41,829 bases of DNA from Azoarcus sp. Lineage in GTDB: Bacteria > Pseudomonadota > Gammaproteobacteria > Burkholderiales > Rhodocyclaceae. The stretch's first letter is position 1, and each line of letters opens with the position of its first letter. Positions 14,731 to 22,009 of the stretch are shown piece by piece. The notes beneath the pieces were generated by a model, which ran no database searches, had not been told where the DNA came from, and saw only the letters and a list, made by a program, of their open reading frames with translations. The translations under genes and the position numbers were made by a program. Where the stretch lies: the NCBI GenBank assembly GCA_031265765.1, contig JAISCE010000014.1, positions 1-41,829 of the forward strand. The letters are read 5' to 3'.

Positions 14731-17064
14731 TCATTTGCCGCGGGCGCGGGCAAAGGCCAGCGCCAGGGCGCTTTCGGCGGCGGACTGGGGCGGCGGGGCT
14801 GTGTACGGGCCGGATCGGCTGTCGGGCCGGGCGGCGCGGCGGGCGTCTTTGCCCTGGGGCCGGACGGCTTCGGCGTGCCGGGGACGGAGCTCGTCGGCAA
14901 GGCGCATGGTGAGCGCGATGCGTTTGCGCGGAAGATCGACTTCGAGCACCTTTACTTTCACGACTTGCCCGGTCTTGACGACGGTGTGCGGATCCTTGAC
15001 GTAGCGGTCGGCAAGCGCCGAGATGTGGACAAGGCCGTCCTGGTGCACGCCGATGTCGACGAAAGCGCCGAAGTTGGTAACGTTGGTGACGACGCCTTCG
15101 AGGAGCATGCCGGGTTCGAGGTCGGCGGGCGATTCGATGCCGGCGCGGAAAGCGGCGGTGCGAAATTCCGGGCGCGGATCGCGGCCGGGTTTTTCCAGTT
15201 CGGCAAGGATATCCTTTACCGTCGGCAGGCCGAAACGCTCGTCGGCGAAGTCGGCGGCGGCAATCGTTTTCACGAATGCGCCGTTGCCCATGAGTTCGCG
15301 CACATCCTTTCGTACTTTGACGAGGATGCGTTCGACGACCGGATAGGCTTCCGGGTGGACGGCGGAAGCGTCGAGCGGATTGTCGCCGTCGAGGATGCGC
15401 AGGAAGCCCGCGGCCTGCTCGAAGGTCCGGGGGCCGAGGCGCGGCACGTCCAGCAGGGCGCGGCGGTCGCGGAAGGGGCCTTTGCTGTCGCGGTGGGCGA
15501 CGATGTTGCCCGCGAGCAGGGTGTTGAGCCCGGAGATGCGCGCCAGCAGCGGAACGGAGGCGGTGTTGACGTCGACGCCGACGGCGTTGACGCAGTCCTC
15601 GACGACGGCATCCAGGCTCCTGGCCAAACGGCCCTGGTTGAGATCGTGCTGGTATTGGCCGACGCCGATGGATTTGGGGTCGATCTTTACCAGTTCGGAG
15701 AGAGGGTCTTGCAAGCGGCGGGCGATGGATACCGCGCCGCGCAGGGAAACGTCCAGCCCAGGGAATTCGCGCGCCGCCAGTTCCGAGGCGGAATAGACCG
15801 ATGCGCCCGCTTCCGAGACGACGACTTTGGCGAGGCGCAGGGCGGGGTGGCGGGCGCTCAATTCGGCGGCCAGGGCGTCGGTTTCGCGCGAGGCGGTGCC
15901 GTTGCCGATGGCGATGAGCGCCACCGCGTGCTTCTGCGCCAGCGCGGCGAGCGTGGCGAGCGCGCCTTCGCGGTCGCGGCGCGGCTCGAAGGGGTAGACG
16001 GTGGCCGTGTCGAGGAGTTTGCCGGTGGCATCGACCACGGCGACCTTGACGCCGGTGCGGATGCCCGGATCGAGTCCCATGGTGTTGCGCGCGCCCGCCG
16101 GGGCGGCGAGCAGGAGGTCTTTCAGGTTGCGGGCGAAGACGTGGATGGCTTCTTCTTCGGCGCGTTCGCGCAGCGCGCCCATGAGGTCGAGTTCGAGCGA
16201 GAGCGAGATTTTGACGCTCCAGGCCCAGCGCACGGTTTCGGCGAGCCATTTGTCGGCGGCCCGGCCCTGGCCGCGGATGCCGAAACGCGCCGCGATGCGC
16301 CGTTCGCAGGGATGGGGGGCATCGGTCTCGCCGTCGGGGCGGGGAAGATCGAGCGTGAGTTTGAGCACGCCTTCGTTGCGTCCGCGCAGCAGGGCAAGCG
16401 CGCGGTGCGAGGGCATGGCGGCGATGGGTTCGCGGAAATCGAACCAATCGCGGAATTTCGCGCCTTCGGTTTCCTTGCCTTCGACGACGGTGGAGCGGAC
16501 TTCGCCGCCGTCGTGGAGAAGCTGGCGCAATTCGCCGAGCAGGGCGGCGTCTTCGGCGAACCGTTCCATCAGTATCTGGCGCGCGCCGTCGAGCGCCGCC
16601 TTGACGTCGGCGAATCCGGCTTCGGCATTAAGGTAATCGAGCGCGGCGGTCTCCGGCGCGAGCGCCGGGTCGGCGAGCAGTGCATCGGCCAGCGGCGCGA
16701 GTCCGGCTTCGCGGGCGATCTGCGCCTTGGTGCGGCGCTTGGGTTTGTAGGGCAGGTAGAGGTCTTCGAGGCGCTGTTTGGTTTCGGCGGCTTCGATGTC
16801 GGCGCGCAGTCCGGGGTCGAGTTTGCCTTGTCCTTCGATGGAAGCGAGTACGGCGGCGCGGCGTTCTTCCAGTTCGCGCAGGTAATCCAGGCGCTCGGCG
16901 AGCGTGCGCAGTTGGGTGTCGTCGAGGCCGCCGGTGGCTTCCTTGCGGTAGCGGGCGATGAAGGGGACGGTCGCGCCGTCGTCGAGCAGTTGCACGGCGG
17001 CGGCGACCTGGCGTGGGGAAGCGTTGAGTTCTTCGGCGATGCGCTGTTCTATCGGGGCAAGCAT
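14731..17064 (-). CDS. tex: Tex family RNA-binding transcription accessory protein
   Basis: 777 residues from the ATG at 17064 ([13 protein letters not shown]). The same frame stays open far upstream to 18039, but that part is shadow sequence over mog. Domain order is that of Tex: N-terminal helical Tex_N ([17 protein letters not shown]), a YqgF-like RNase H fold ([17 protein letters not shown]), helix-hairpin-helix repeats ([19 protein letters not shown]), and an S1 domain near the C-terminus ([26 protein letters not shown]). The last 50 residues are Ala/Arg/Pro-rich. No good ribosome-binding site precedes it; a TTG or GTG further upstream remains possible. Confidence 0.95.
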   Translation of the reverse strand: MLAPIEQRIAEELNASPRQVAAAVQLLDDGATVPFIARYRKEATGGLDDTQLRTLAERLDYLRELEERRAAVLASIEGQGKLDPGLRADIEAAETKQRLEDLYLPYKPKRRTKAQIAREAGLAPLADALLADPALAPETAALDYLNAEAGFADVKAALDGARQILMERFAEDAALLGELRQLLHDGGEVRSTVVEGKETEGAKFRDWFDFREPIAAMPSHRALALLRGRNEGVLKLTLDLPRPDGETDAPHPCERRIAARFGIRGQGRAADKWLAETVRWAWSVKISLSLELDLMGALRERAEEEAIHVFARNLKDLLLAAPAGARNTMGLDPGIRTGVKVAVVDATGKLLDTATVYPFEPRRDREGALATLAALAQKHAVALIAIGNGTASRETDALAAELSARHPALRLAKVVVSEAGASVYSASELAAREFPGLDVSLRGAVSIARRLQDPLSELVKIDPKSIGVGQYQHDLNQGRLARSLDAVVEDCVNAVGVDVNTASVPLLARISGLNTLLAGNIVAHRDSKGPFRDRRALLDVPRLGPRTFEQAAGFLRILDGDNPLDASAVHPEAYPVVERILVKVRKDVRELMGNGAFVKTIAAADFADERFGLPTVKDILAELEKPGRDPRPEFRTAAFRAGIESPADLEPGMLLEGVVTNVTNFGAFVDIGVHQDGLVHISALADRYVKDPHTVVKTGQVVKVKVLEVDLPRKRIALTMRLADELRPRHAEAVRPQGKDARRAARPDSRSGPYTAPPPQSAAESALALAFARARGK

Positions 17065-17216
17065 GAGGAGAGCGGATTGTCCATTCGTTGAGGTCGTCGG
17101 GCGGGCGCGGGCCGCGCGCCGCAAAGCGAGCATGATCTCAAAATTTTGCAAGGATGGCATCCCCGACGCGGCGGGCGGCGATGAATGCTTGCCGCCGACC
17201 GGCTGCCGTTCGGGCG

Positions 17217-17768
17217 TCAGGCCGGTTCTGGCCGCGCCGCGCCATCCGGACGGAACGCGGCGCAAAACGCCGCATGGGTTTCGAGACGGTCGCCGCCGAT
17301 GAGGTCGATGCAATACGGGACGGCGGGGAAGACCGCGCGCAGGCATTCGTCGATGGCAGCCGGTTTGCCGGGCAGGTTGACGATGAGGCTTTTGCCGCGA
17401 ATACCGGCGGTCTGGCGGGACAATATCGCGGTCGGCACCGAGGCGAGCGAGGCAGCGCGCATCCGTTCGCCGAAACCCGGCAGCATCTTGCCGCACACCG
17501 TTTCGGTGGCTTCCGGCGTCACGTCGCGCGGCGCGGGGCCGGTGCCGCCGGTGGTCACGATGAGGCAGCAGTTTTCGTCGTCGCCGAGTTCCCGCAATAC
17601 GGTTTCGATGAGCGTTTGTTCGTCGGCGACGAGGCGGGGGACGGCTTCCCAAGGGCTGGCCAGCGCATGGGCTAGCCAGTCGCGGATGGCGGGGCCGCCC
17701 CGGTCTTCGTATTCGCCACGGCTCGCCCGGTCGGAGACGGTCACGACGCCGATGCGCGCTTTGTTCAT
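17217..17768 (-). CDS. mog: Molybdopterin adenylyltransferase
   Basis: 183 residues of the MogA/MoaB fold: [20 protein letters not shown] at the N-terminus, then [19 protein letters not shown], the MPT-binding loop, and [17 protein letters not shown]. Mog adenylates molybdopterin before MoeA inserts molybdate. Its ATG overlaps the stop of the secreted protein gene upstream (17765-17768). moeA, mobA and mobB lie 4 kb away on the same strand, with the PEP-CTERM duplication and the higBA genes in between. Confidence 0.93.
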   Translation of the reverse strand: MNKARIGVVTVSDRASRGEYEDRGGPAIRDWLAHALASPWEAVPRLVADEQTLIETVLRELGDDENCCLIVTTGGTGPAPRDVTPEATETVCGKMLPGFGERMRAASLASVPTAILSRQTAGIRGKSLIVNLPGKPAAIDECLRAVFPAVPYCIDLIGGDRLETHAAFCAAFRPDGAARPEPA

Positions 17769-18211
17769 GGAAAATTATCTCCGGTTGGTGATTCCGCTTT
17801 GTGCCGCCCGGTGACGGGCGTGGACTTGCCGTAACGGTCGAGCCATTCGATCCGCTTGCTCGCGCGCGCTTTCGGCAGGTTTCCCCAACACTTGTAAGTC
17901 TCCCAAAGACCTTTGCCGTCATGTTTGAGATATAGGAGAAGGTCGTCTCCTTCCCGCAACGGATATTCGCACATGTCGATATCCGATGTGGAAACGACGA
18001 CGGACGTTGGCAATCCGGTTTTCCACGTTCGGGAAACATTCGCCCGCGCTTGAGAAACGCCGGTCGGCAATGCGCTCACCGCCTCGATGTGCAGTAAAGC
18101 CACCGCGTCGGCATCGGCATAGGCGCGACGGACGCCGAGTTCGACGCATCGGCATGCGAAAGCAATTTCCGCGGATAGCGATATGGCGAGCAGGAAAAGC
18201 AGGGATTTCAT
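17765..18211 (-). CDS. Small secreted Cys-containing protein, TIMP/NTR-like
   Basis: 148 residues from ATG 18211. Residues 1-19 form a signal peptide ([19 protein letters not shown]), so the mature protein would begin CRC. The N-terminal C-x-C, the following [14 protein letters not shown] strand and a later Cys pair ([15 protein letters not shown]) resemble bacterial proteins with a TIMP-like (NTR fold) domain. I give this as a resemblance, not an assignment. Its stop overlaps the mog ATG, so the two are probably translated together, but no link to molybdopterin is known to me. Composition is less GC-rich than that of mog. Confidence 0.6.
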   Translation of the reverse strand: MKSLLFLLAISLSAEIAFACRCVELGVRRAYADADAVALLHIEAVSALPTGVSQARANVSRTWKTGLPTSVVVSTSDIDMCEYPLREGDDLLLYLKHDGKGLWETYKCWGNLPKARASKRIEWLDRYGKSTPVTGRHKAESPTGDNFP

Positions 18212-18367
18212 GGCTGGCTTATTTTCGCATACCGCTTCGGCGGTTTCTGGAGTCATGGCGCACGGGCACGGAGCCTGCGCAGCCGGAAGGTGCGATGAGA
18301 CAGCAGGTCGACTCCTTCCCAAGGGTTTGAAGGGTCGTTTCAGGAAGCGAATGGGAATCTCACGTAC

Positions 18368-18399
18368 AACGGCGGCGAGGTTTACACCCCGCCGCCGTT
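18368..18399. terminator. GC-rich hairpin after PEP-CTERM gene 1
   Basis: A 10-bp perfect stem (AACGGCGGCG at 18368-18377, CGCCGCCGTT at 18390-18399) and a 12-nt loop. The T-rich tract follows on the plus strand, so it is a canonical terminator only in that direction. It lies 27 bp past the stop of the minus-strand gene and may serve as its 3' end by structure alone. An identical hairpin follows gene 2. Confidence 0.55.
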
Positions 18400-18426
18400 T
18401 CTTTTTCGTTCAGTCCAACCGGTTTT

Positions 18427-19203
18427 TCAGCATCTCGCCCGGCGACGCCGCGCTATCGCGCTCAACAGCCCCAAGCCTGCCAGCATCATGCCCCAGGTTT
18501 CGGGTTCGGGGACGGACGAAATGAAGGGAAGTCCGGGCGATACCACGCCATCGCGCACCTCGAAAACAAAGCGTCCCGCAACGTCGGAGTTCAGGCTTTG
18601 ATAAGGCAACTGATAGGGGTTGAGGGTGAGCAGGCCGCCATCATAGATACTGGTCGAGAATCCGAAATCCTGCCCCTTGGCACCGTAGCCGACCAAAGAA
18701 CCAATATAATCAGAGTCCTGCCATTGAATTTGGCCATAGTTGAAGATGAAATCGAAATCTCCCGCGCCGACATCGGAACGATCGACGATTAATAACTGGA
18801 AGCTATTGTGAGAACTCAGCGCGCTCACTCCGGGCACATCAATCCAGCTTACGCCGAAGGCAGAATACCCATCGAATGTCGTTCTCCCATACGTTACGCT
18901 TCCACTGGAATACGTGTACACATCGGAAAAGTATGGGGCTAGGTAAGAGTCATAATAATTATTGGTCCCCACCCAATACCATGCACTATTCGGCCTGCCG
19001 AAATTGATATTCCCGTTATTACTGACATACAGCTGGGAGTATTCAGTCCCGAAAAAGTTGACCTCAAACCCGATATCCACGGCTGGAGATGAGATATCGT
19101 CACCTCGGGGAAGGGTTTCGACAAGCGGAACTATTGCCCCAGCATAAACAGCACCGGATGCGGATAAGCCAATGGCGAGTGTGATAATCGATTTCGCGCC
19201 CAT
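18427..19203 (-). CDS. PEP-CTERM protein with nidogen-like domain, paralogue 1
   Basis: 258 residues from ATG 19203, chosen for AAAGGAG seven bases upstream; the frame stays open to 19251. A signal peptide (MGAKSIITLAIGLSASGAVYA) is followed by a NIDO-like extracellular domain (GFEVNFFGTEYSQLYVSNNG, APYFSDVYT, GVSWIDVPG, SFQLLIVDRSDVGAGDFDFIFNY). The C-terminus is a PEP-CTERM sorting signal: VPEPETWGMML, a hydrophobic helix and a run of Arg. In this system exosortase cuts at the PEP motif and the protein reaches the surface, often together with exopolysaccharide. No exosortase gene is in the window. It has a near-consensus promoter, unlike its paralogue. Confidence 0.88.
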   Translation of the reverse strand: MGAKSIITLAIGLSASGAVYAGAIVPLVETLPRGDDISSPAVDIGFEVNFFGTEYSQLYVSNNGNINFGRPNSAWYWVGTNNYYDSYLAPYFSDVYTYSSGSVTYGRTTFDGYSAFGVSWIDVPGVSALSSHNSFQLLIVDRSDVGAGDFDFIFNYGQIQWQDSDYIGSLVGYGAKGQDFGFSTSIYDGGLLTLNPYQLPYQSLNSDVAGRFVFEVRDGVVSPGLPFISSVPEPETWGMMLAGLGLLSAIARRRRARC

Positions 19204-19266
19204 GTCGTGCTCCTTTGCACTGTTGAATGAAGCTTTATTGCTCATTGACATAGCAAATACCCTACC

Positions 19267-19295
19267 ATTTTATGTAAACATATGAATGTCGTCAA
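19267..19295 (-). promoter_or_regulatory. Sigma-70 promoter of PEP-CTERM gene 1
   Basis: On the minus strand TTGACG (19290-19295) and TAAAAT (19267-19272) are separated by exactly 17 bp. This is the best promoter match I found in the window. The corresponding positions upstream of paralogue 2 read CCGGTG and AAATAT. Confidence 0.7.
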
Positions 19296-19390
19296 CTTTC
19301 CTGTATGGCCGCCTCATTGGCCGCCGATATTCGTAAAAAATACCGACACTTCATCGACGCCCGGCAACGCTCTGGCGCGCGGTGATTGAA

Positions 19391-19566
19391 ACCGCATCAC
19401 TATCTGCGTGGACAATCGCACCCTGGCGGTTTTCCGGGCGCGCGCGGCGGCCCAGGGCGGCAATTACCAGACCTTGATGAACGAAGCGTTGAATGACTAC
19501 GCGACGGGGCTCACCCTCGCCGAGGTGGTGCGGGAAACCATCCGGGAAGAACTGCATCCAGCCTGA
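19391..19566 (+). pseudogene. Remnant of a BrnA-like antitoxin gene
   Basis: The frame ending at TGA 19566 encodes the last two thirds of the intact antitoxin at 21155-21418, with few changes (VDNRTLAVFRARAAAQGGN, then NEALNDYATG). Promoter, ribosome-binding site and the first codons are gone through the 167-bp deletion described for this unit. Confidence 0.85.
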
Positions 19567-19570
19567 AGGC

Positions 19571-19621
19571 TCATACGCAGGCCGCAGCCGGGCCGAGGGC
19601 GCGGACGGCAGGCGGGGGCGC
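19571..19621 (-). pseudogene. Remnant of the 3' end of a higA gene
   Basis: Read from the minus strand this stretch encodes PPAVRALGPAAACV and a stop, matching the C-terminus of the intact HigA at 21423. The rest of higA and higB is absent from this unit and an unrelated antitoxin gene begins 7 bp away. Confidence 0.75.
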
Positions 19622-19628
19622 TGACAGG

Positions 19629-19964
19629 TCAAGTGGTTGCAAGCGTCAGATGCCCGACCGGTTCGGATGCGGGCCGCACCTTGATCTCGATGTCGTAGCC
19701 GAGACGATTCAGACAGTCCATCAGCTTGTGTTCGGACAAGTTGGTGAAGTCGCCATGCATCATGCCCGATACCTTCGGTTGCGGGATGCCCATGCGCTTC
19801 GCCGCCGCTTGCTGCGTCAGTCCAAGGGCGCGCATTGCCTTCCTGATCTCGACCACCAGGCCGGTCTTGATCTTCAGCTTCCCGGCGTCGGGCAGTTCAA
19901 GGTCGGCGAAGACGTTGCCCGAACCGTGCCGAACCTCGACGCCTTCAATGATTCGTTTTTGCAT
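19629..19964 (-). CDS. XRE-family helix-turn-helix protein (HigA2/MqsA-like antitoxin), apparently orphan
   Basis: 111 residues. After an N-terminal stretch typical of this group (GSGNVFADLELPDAGKLKIKTGLVVEI) comes a helix-turn-helix (LGLTQQAAAKRMGIPQPKVSGMM), then NLSEHKLMDCLNRLGYDIEIKV. Proteins of this type (HTH_37 family) are antitoxins to RelE-like toxins, whose gene normally comes first. Here the upstream side on the minus strand is the hairpin and the second PEP-CTERM unit, so no toxin is present. It lies exactly between the two units of the tandem duplication. It may be a solitary regulator or an anti-addiction relic. Confidence 0.8.
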   Translation of the reverse strand: MQKRIIEGVEVRHGSGNVFADLELPDAGKLKIKTGLVVEIRKAMRALGLTQQAAAKRMGIPQPKVSGMMHGDFTNLSEHKLMDCLNRLGYDIEIKVRPASEPVGHLTLATT

Positions 19965-19993
19965 TTCGTAGTATGAAATCGCTTTGGGAATAC

Positions 19994-20025
19994 AACGGCG
20001 GCGAGGTTTACACCCCGCCGCCGTT
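19994..20025. terminator. GC-rich hairpin after PEP-CTERM gene 2
   Basis: The same 10-bp stem and 12-nt loop as at 18368-18399, 27 bp beyond the gene stop, again with the T-rich side on the plus strand. Confidence 0.55.
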
Positions 20026-20052
20026 TCTCTTTCGTTCAGCCCAACCGGTTTT

Positions 20053-20889
20053 TCAGCATCCCGCCCGGCGACGCCGCGCTATCGCGCTCAATAGCCCCAA
20101 GCCCGCTAGCATCATGCCCCAGGCTTCGGGTTCGGGGACGGCGGGCAGGGGCATGCGGGGAAGTCCGGGCGATACCACGCCATCGCGCACCTCGAAAACA
20201 AAGCGTCCCGCAACGTCGGAGTTCAGGCTTTGATAAGGCAATTGATTGGGGTTGGTAAGGGTGAGCAGACCGCCATCACTGCTACCGGTCGAGAATCCGT
20301 AATCTTGCTCTTTGGCACCGTAGCCGACGAAAGCACTATGAGAGCGCCGCTCAAAAACACTACCATAAGAATAACTATAATAACTAGCAATAGTTTCCCT
20401 AGAAGAGTCCTTCCATTGAATCTGGTCATAGTTGAAAATGAAATCGAAGTCTCCCGCACCGACGTCGGAACGATCGACGATCAGCAGCTGGAAGCTGTTG
20501 TAAGAACTCCGTGCGCCATATCCGGGTACATCAATCCAGCTTACGCCGAAGGCAGAATATCCATCGAATGTGGTTTTCCCATACGTCACGCTTCCACTGG
20601 AAGACGTGACAACATCGGAAAAGTACGGAGCTATGTAAAAGTCATTATAGCTACTCACCCAAGATGGGGAAGCATTCGGCCTACTAAAATTGATATTCCC
20701 TCTATTACTGACATATAGCTGGGAGTATTCAGTCCCGAAAAAGTTGACCTCAAACCCGATATCCACGGCGGAAGATACAACATAGTCACCCCTGGGAAGG
20801 GTTTCGACAAGCGGAACCATCGCGCCAGCATAAGCCGCGCCGGATGCGGATAAGCCAATGGCGAGTGTGATGATCGATTTCGTGCCCAT
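20053..20889 (-). CDS. PEP-CTERM protein with nidogen-like domain, paralogue 2
   Basis: 278 residues from ATG 20889, again with AAAGGAG just upstream. Signal peptide, NIDO-like core and PEP-CTERM tail (VPEPEAWGMML, Arg run) match paralogue 1 closely. The main difference is a 20-residue expansion in the second half of the domain, where a Ser/Tyr/Arg-rich insertion (near ASYYSYSYGSVFERRSHS) replaces a short loop, plus an extra few residues before the PEP motif (PRMPLPAVPEP). The duplicated upstream region has lost the -35 and -10 matches of paralogue 1, so expression probably differs. Function is unknown beyond surface exposure. Confidence 0.88.
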   Translation of the reverse strand: MGTKSIITLAIGLSASGAAYAGAMVPLVETLPRGDYVVSSAVDIGFEVNFFGTEYSQLYVSNRGNINFSRPNASPSWVSSYNDFYIAPYFSDVVTSSSGSVTYGKTTFDGYSAFGVSWIDVPGYGARSSYNSFQLLIVDRSDVGAGDFDFIFNYDQIQWKDSSRETIASYYSYSYGSVFERRSHSAFVGYGAKEQDYGFSTGSSDGGLLTLTNPNQLPYQSLNSDVAGRFVFEVRDGVVSPGLPRMPLPAVPEPEAWGMMLAGLGLLSAIARRRRAGC

Positions 20890-21154
20890 GTCGTGCTCCT
20901 TTGCACTGTTGAATGAGGTTTTGTTGCGTATTGACATAGCAAATACCATACCATATTTTGTAAACACATGAATATCACCGGTTTTCTGATATGGTTGCCT
21001 CATCGGTCGTCGATATTCGTAAAAAATATCGACACTTCATCAATGCCCGCAAAGCTCCGGCGCGCGGTGATTGAAATCGGAATTTTGCGCGAAAACCTTG
21101 GCAATTTCGCCGAAAGTACATACGATTGTATGCATGGAAAAGAGGAGAAAAGCT

Positions 21155-21418
21155 ATGCGTAAAGAGTATGATTTTTCCGAAAGCGTACGCGCGCGCGACG
21201 TACCGCATCTTCTTGCACTGCAAGTCGAGGCAGCGGACAAGACGCGCATCACTATCCGTGTGGACAATCGCACCCTGGCGGTTTTCCGCGCGCGCGCGGC
21301 GGCCCTGGGCGGCAATTACCAGACCTTGATGAACGAAGCGTTGAATGAATACGCGACAGGTCTCACCCTCGCCGACGTGGTGCGGGAAACCATCCGGGAA
21401 GAACTGCATCCAGCCTGA
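21155..21418 (+). CDS. BrnA-like ribbon-helix-helix antitoxin, no toxin partner seen
   Basis: 87 residues with AGAGGAG 8 bases before the ATG. The second half is a ribbon-helix-helix (TRITIRVDNRTLAVFRARAA, then GGNYQTLMNEALNEY), matching BrnA/CopG-type antitoxins. The usual BrnT RNase gene should precede it, but the upstream 150 bp contain only the PEP-CTERM promoter region and no BrnT-like frame. It is convergent with higA, stop codons 4 bp apart. Solitary antitoxin or transcription factor are both possible. Confidence 0.72.
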   Translation: MRKEYDFSESVRARDVPHLLALQVEAADKTRITIRVDNRTLAVFRARAAALGGNYQTLMNEALNEYATGLTLADVVRETIREELHPA

Positions 21419-21422
21419 AGGC

Positions 21423-21716
21423 TCATACGCAGACCGCAGCCGAGCCGAGGGCGCGGACGGCAGGCTGGGGGCGCTTCATGACCTGCGCCAGATCATAGTT
21501 GACCTGCATGGACAGCCATGCGCGGGCAGTGCCGACGCCCGCGCGTTCCAGCCTGATCGCAAGGTCGGGGCTGATTCCGGCCTTGCCGTTCAAGACACGG
21601 GAAAAGGCGACACGGGACATGCCGAGGCGCTCGGCGGCTTCGGTTACGGACAGACCCAACTCCGCTATCACGTCTTCGCGCAACAGTTCGCCGGGATGGG
21701 GCGGATTTTTCATCAT
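21423..21716 (-). CDS. higA: HigA-type antitoxin
   Basis: 97 residues from ATG 21716, with GAAAGGAG 8 bases upstream (the frame stays open to 21821 inside higB, so that start is not used). The sequence PPHPGELLREDVIAELGLSVTEAAERLGMSR is the typical HigA/VapI XRE domain, followed by NGKAGISPDLAIRLERAG. It lies 14 bp after the higB stop. The toxin-first order is characteristic of higBA. Confidence 0.93.
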   Translation of the reverse strand: MMKNPPHPGELLREDVIAELGLSVTEAAERLGMSRVAFSRVLNGKAGISPDLAIRLERAGVGTARAWLSMQVNYDLAQVMKRPQPAVRALGSAAVCV

Positions 21717-21730
21717 TTTGGGCGCTCCTT

Positions 21731-22009
21731 TCAGTGGTAATCCAGATAATCGACCAGTTCGACATCGGCCCCGGCAAAACGGAAGATCACGCGCCAGTTG
21801 CCGTTCACCATGATGGACCAAAAGCCTTTCAAATCGCCTTTCAGCAGGTGCAGGCGAAATGAAGGCAAGTTCAGGTCTTCCGGGCCTGCCGCTACGTCGA
21901 GCGCGCCAAGAATGCGACCCAGCTTGGCAACATGGGCGGCCTGGATGCCCTTGGTTGCGCCGGTCTTGTAGAAGACTTCAAGCCCTTTGTGCCGGAATCC
22001 GGTAATCAT
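21731..22009 (-). CDS. higB: HigB-type RelE-superfamily mRNase toxin
   Basis: 92 residues: FRHKGLEVFYKTGATKGI, LGALDVAAGPEDLN, and the C-terminal LKGFWSIMVNGNWRVIFRF with the conserved Trp/Arg pattern of HigB. Family members cut mRNA on the ribosome. The ATG overlaps the TGA of moeA by 4 bp (ATGA, 22006-22009), so the pair is expressed at least partly from the molybdopterin transcript. Confidence 0.93.
   Translation of the reverse strand: MITGFRHKGLEVFYKTGATKGIQAAHVAKLGRILGALDVAAGPEDLNLPSFRLHLLKGDLKGFWSIMVNGNWRVIFRFAGADVELVDYLDYH

Larger units (their letters stand above)
18364..19621 (-). repeat. Tandem duplication, unit 1 (decayed)
   Basis: Contains a PEP-CTERM gene, its promoter region, the 3' part of a brnA-like gene and the last codons of higA. 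It matches 19990-21475 along its length, with offsets of 1626 bp at the hairpin end, 1685 bp before the brnA remnant and 1852 bp after it. The shift from 1685 to 1852 shows a 167-bp deletion here, joining position 19391 to the middle of brnA. Confidence 0.88.
19990..21475 (-). repeat. Tandem duplication, unit 2 (more complete)
   Basis: The partner of 18364-19621. It holds PEP-CTERM gene 2, a complete brnA-like gene and the higA 3' end. Repeat similarity starts in TACAACGG before the hairpin and fades after GGCGCT at 21475. Confidence 0.88.

Noticed and set aside
14404..17091. 895-codon open frame on the plus strand
   Set aside because: Antisense to tex, low-complexity Gly/Val/Phe/Asp composition and no recognisable motif.
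14731..18039. Tex as a 1102-residue protein fused to an upstream part
   Set aside because: The extra 325 codons overlap mog in another frame and have no Tex similarity; the ATG at 17064 gives the normal length.
18212..18363. Riboswitch (molybdenum cofactor or other) upstream of the mog pair
   Set aside because: I found no conserved riboswitch core in this gap on either strand; only unspecific GC-rich stems.
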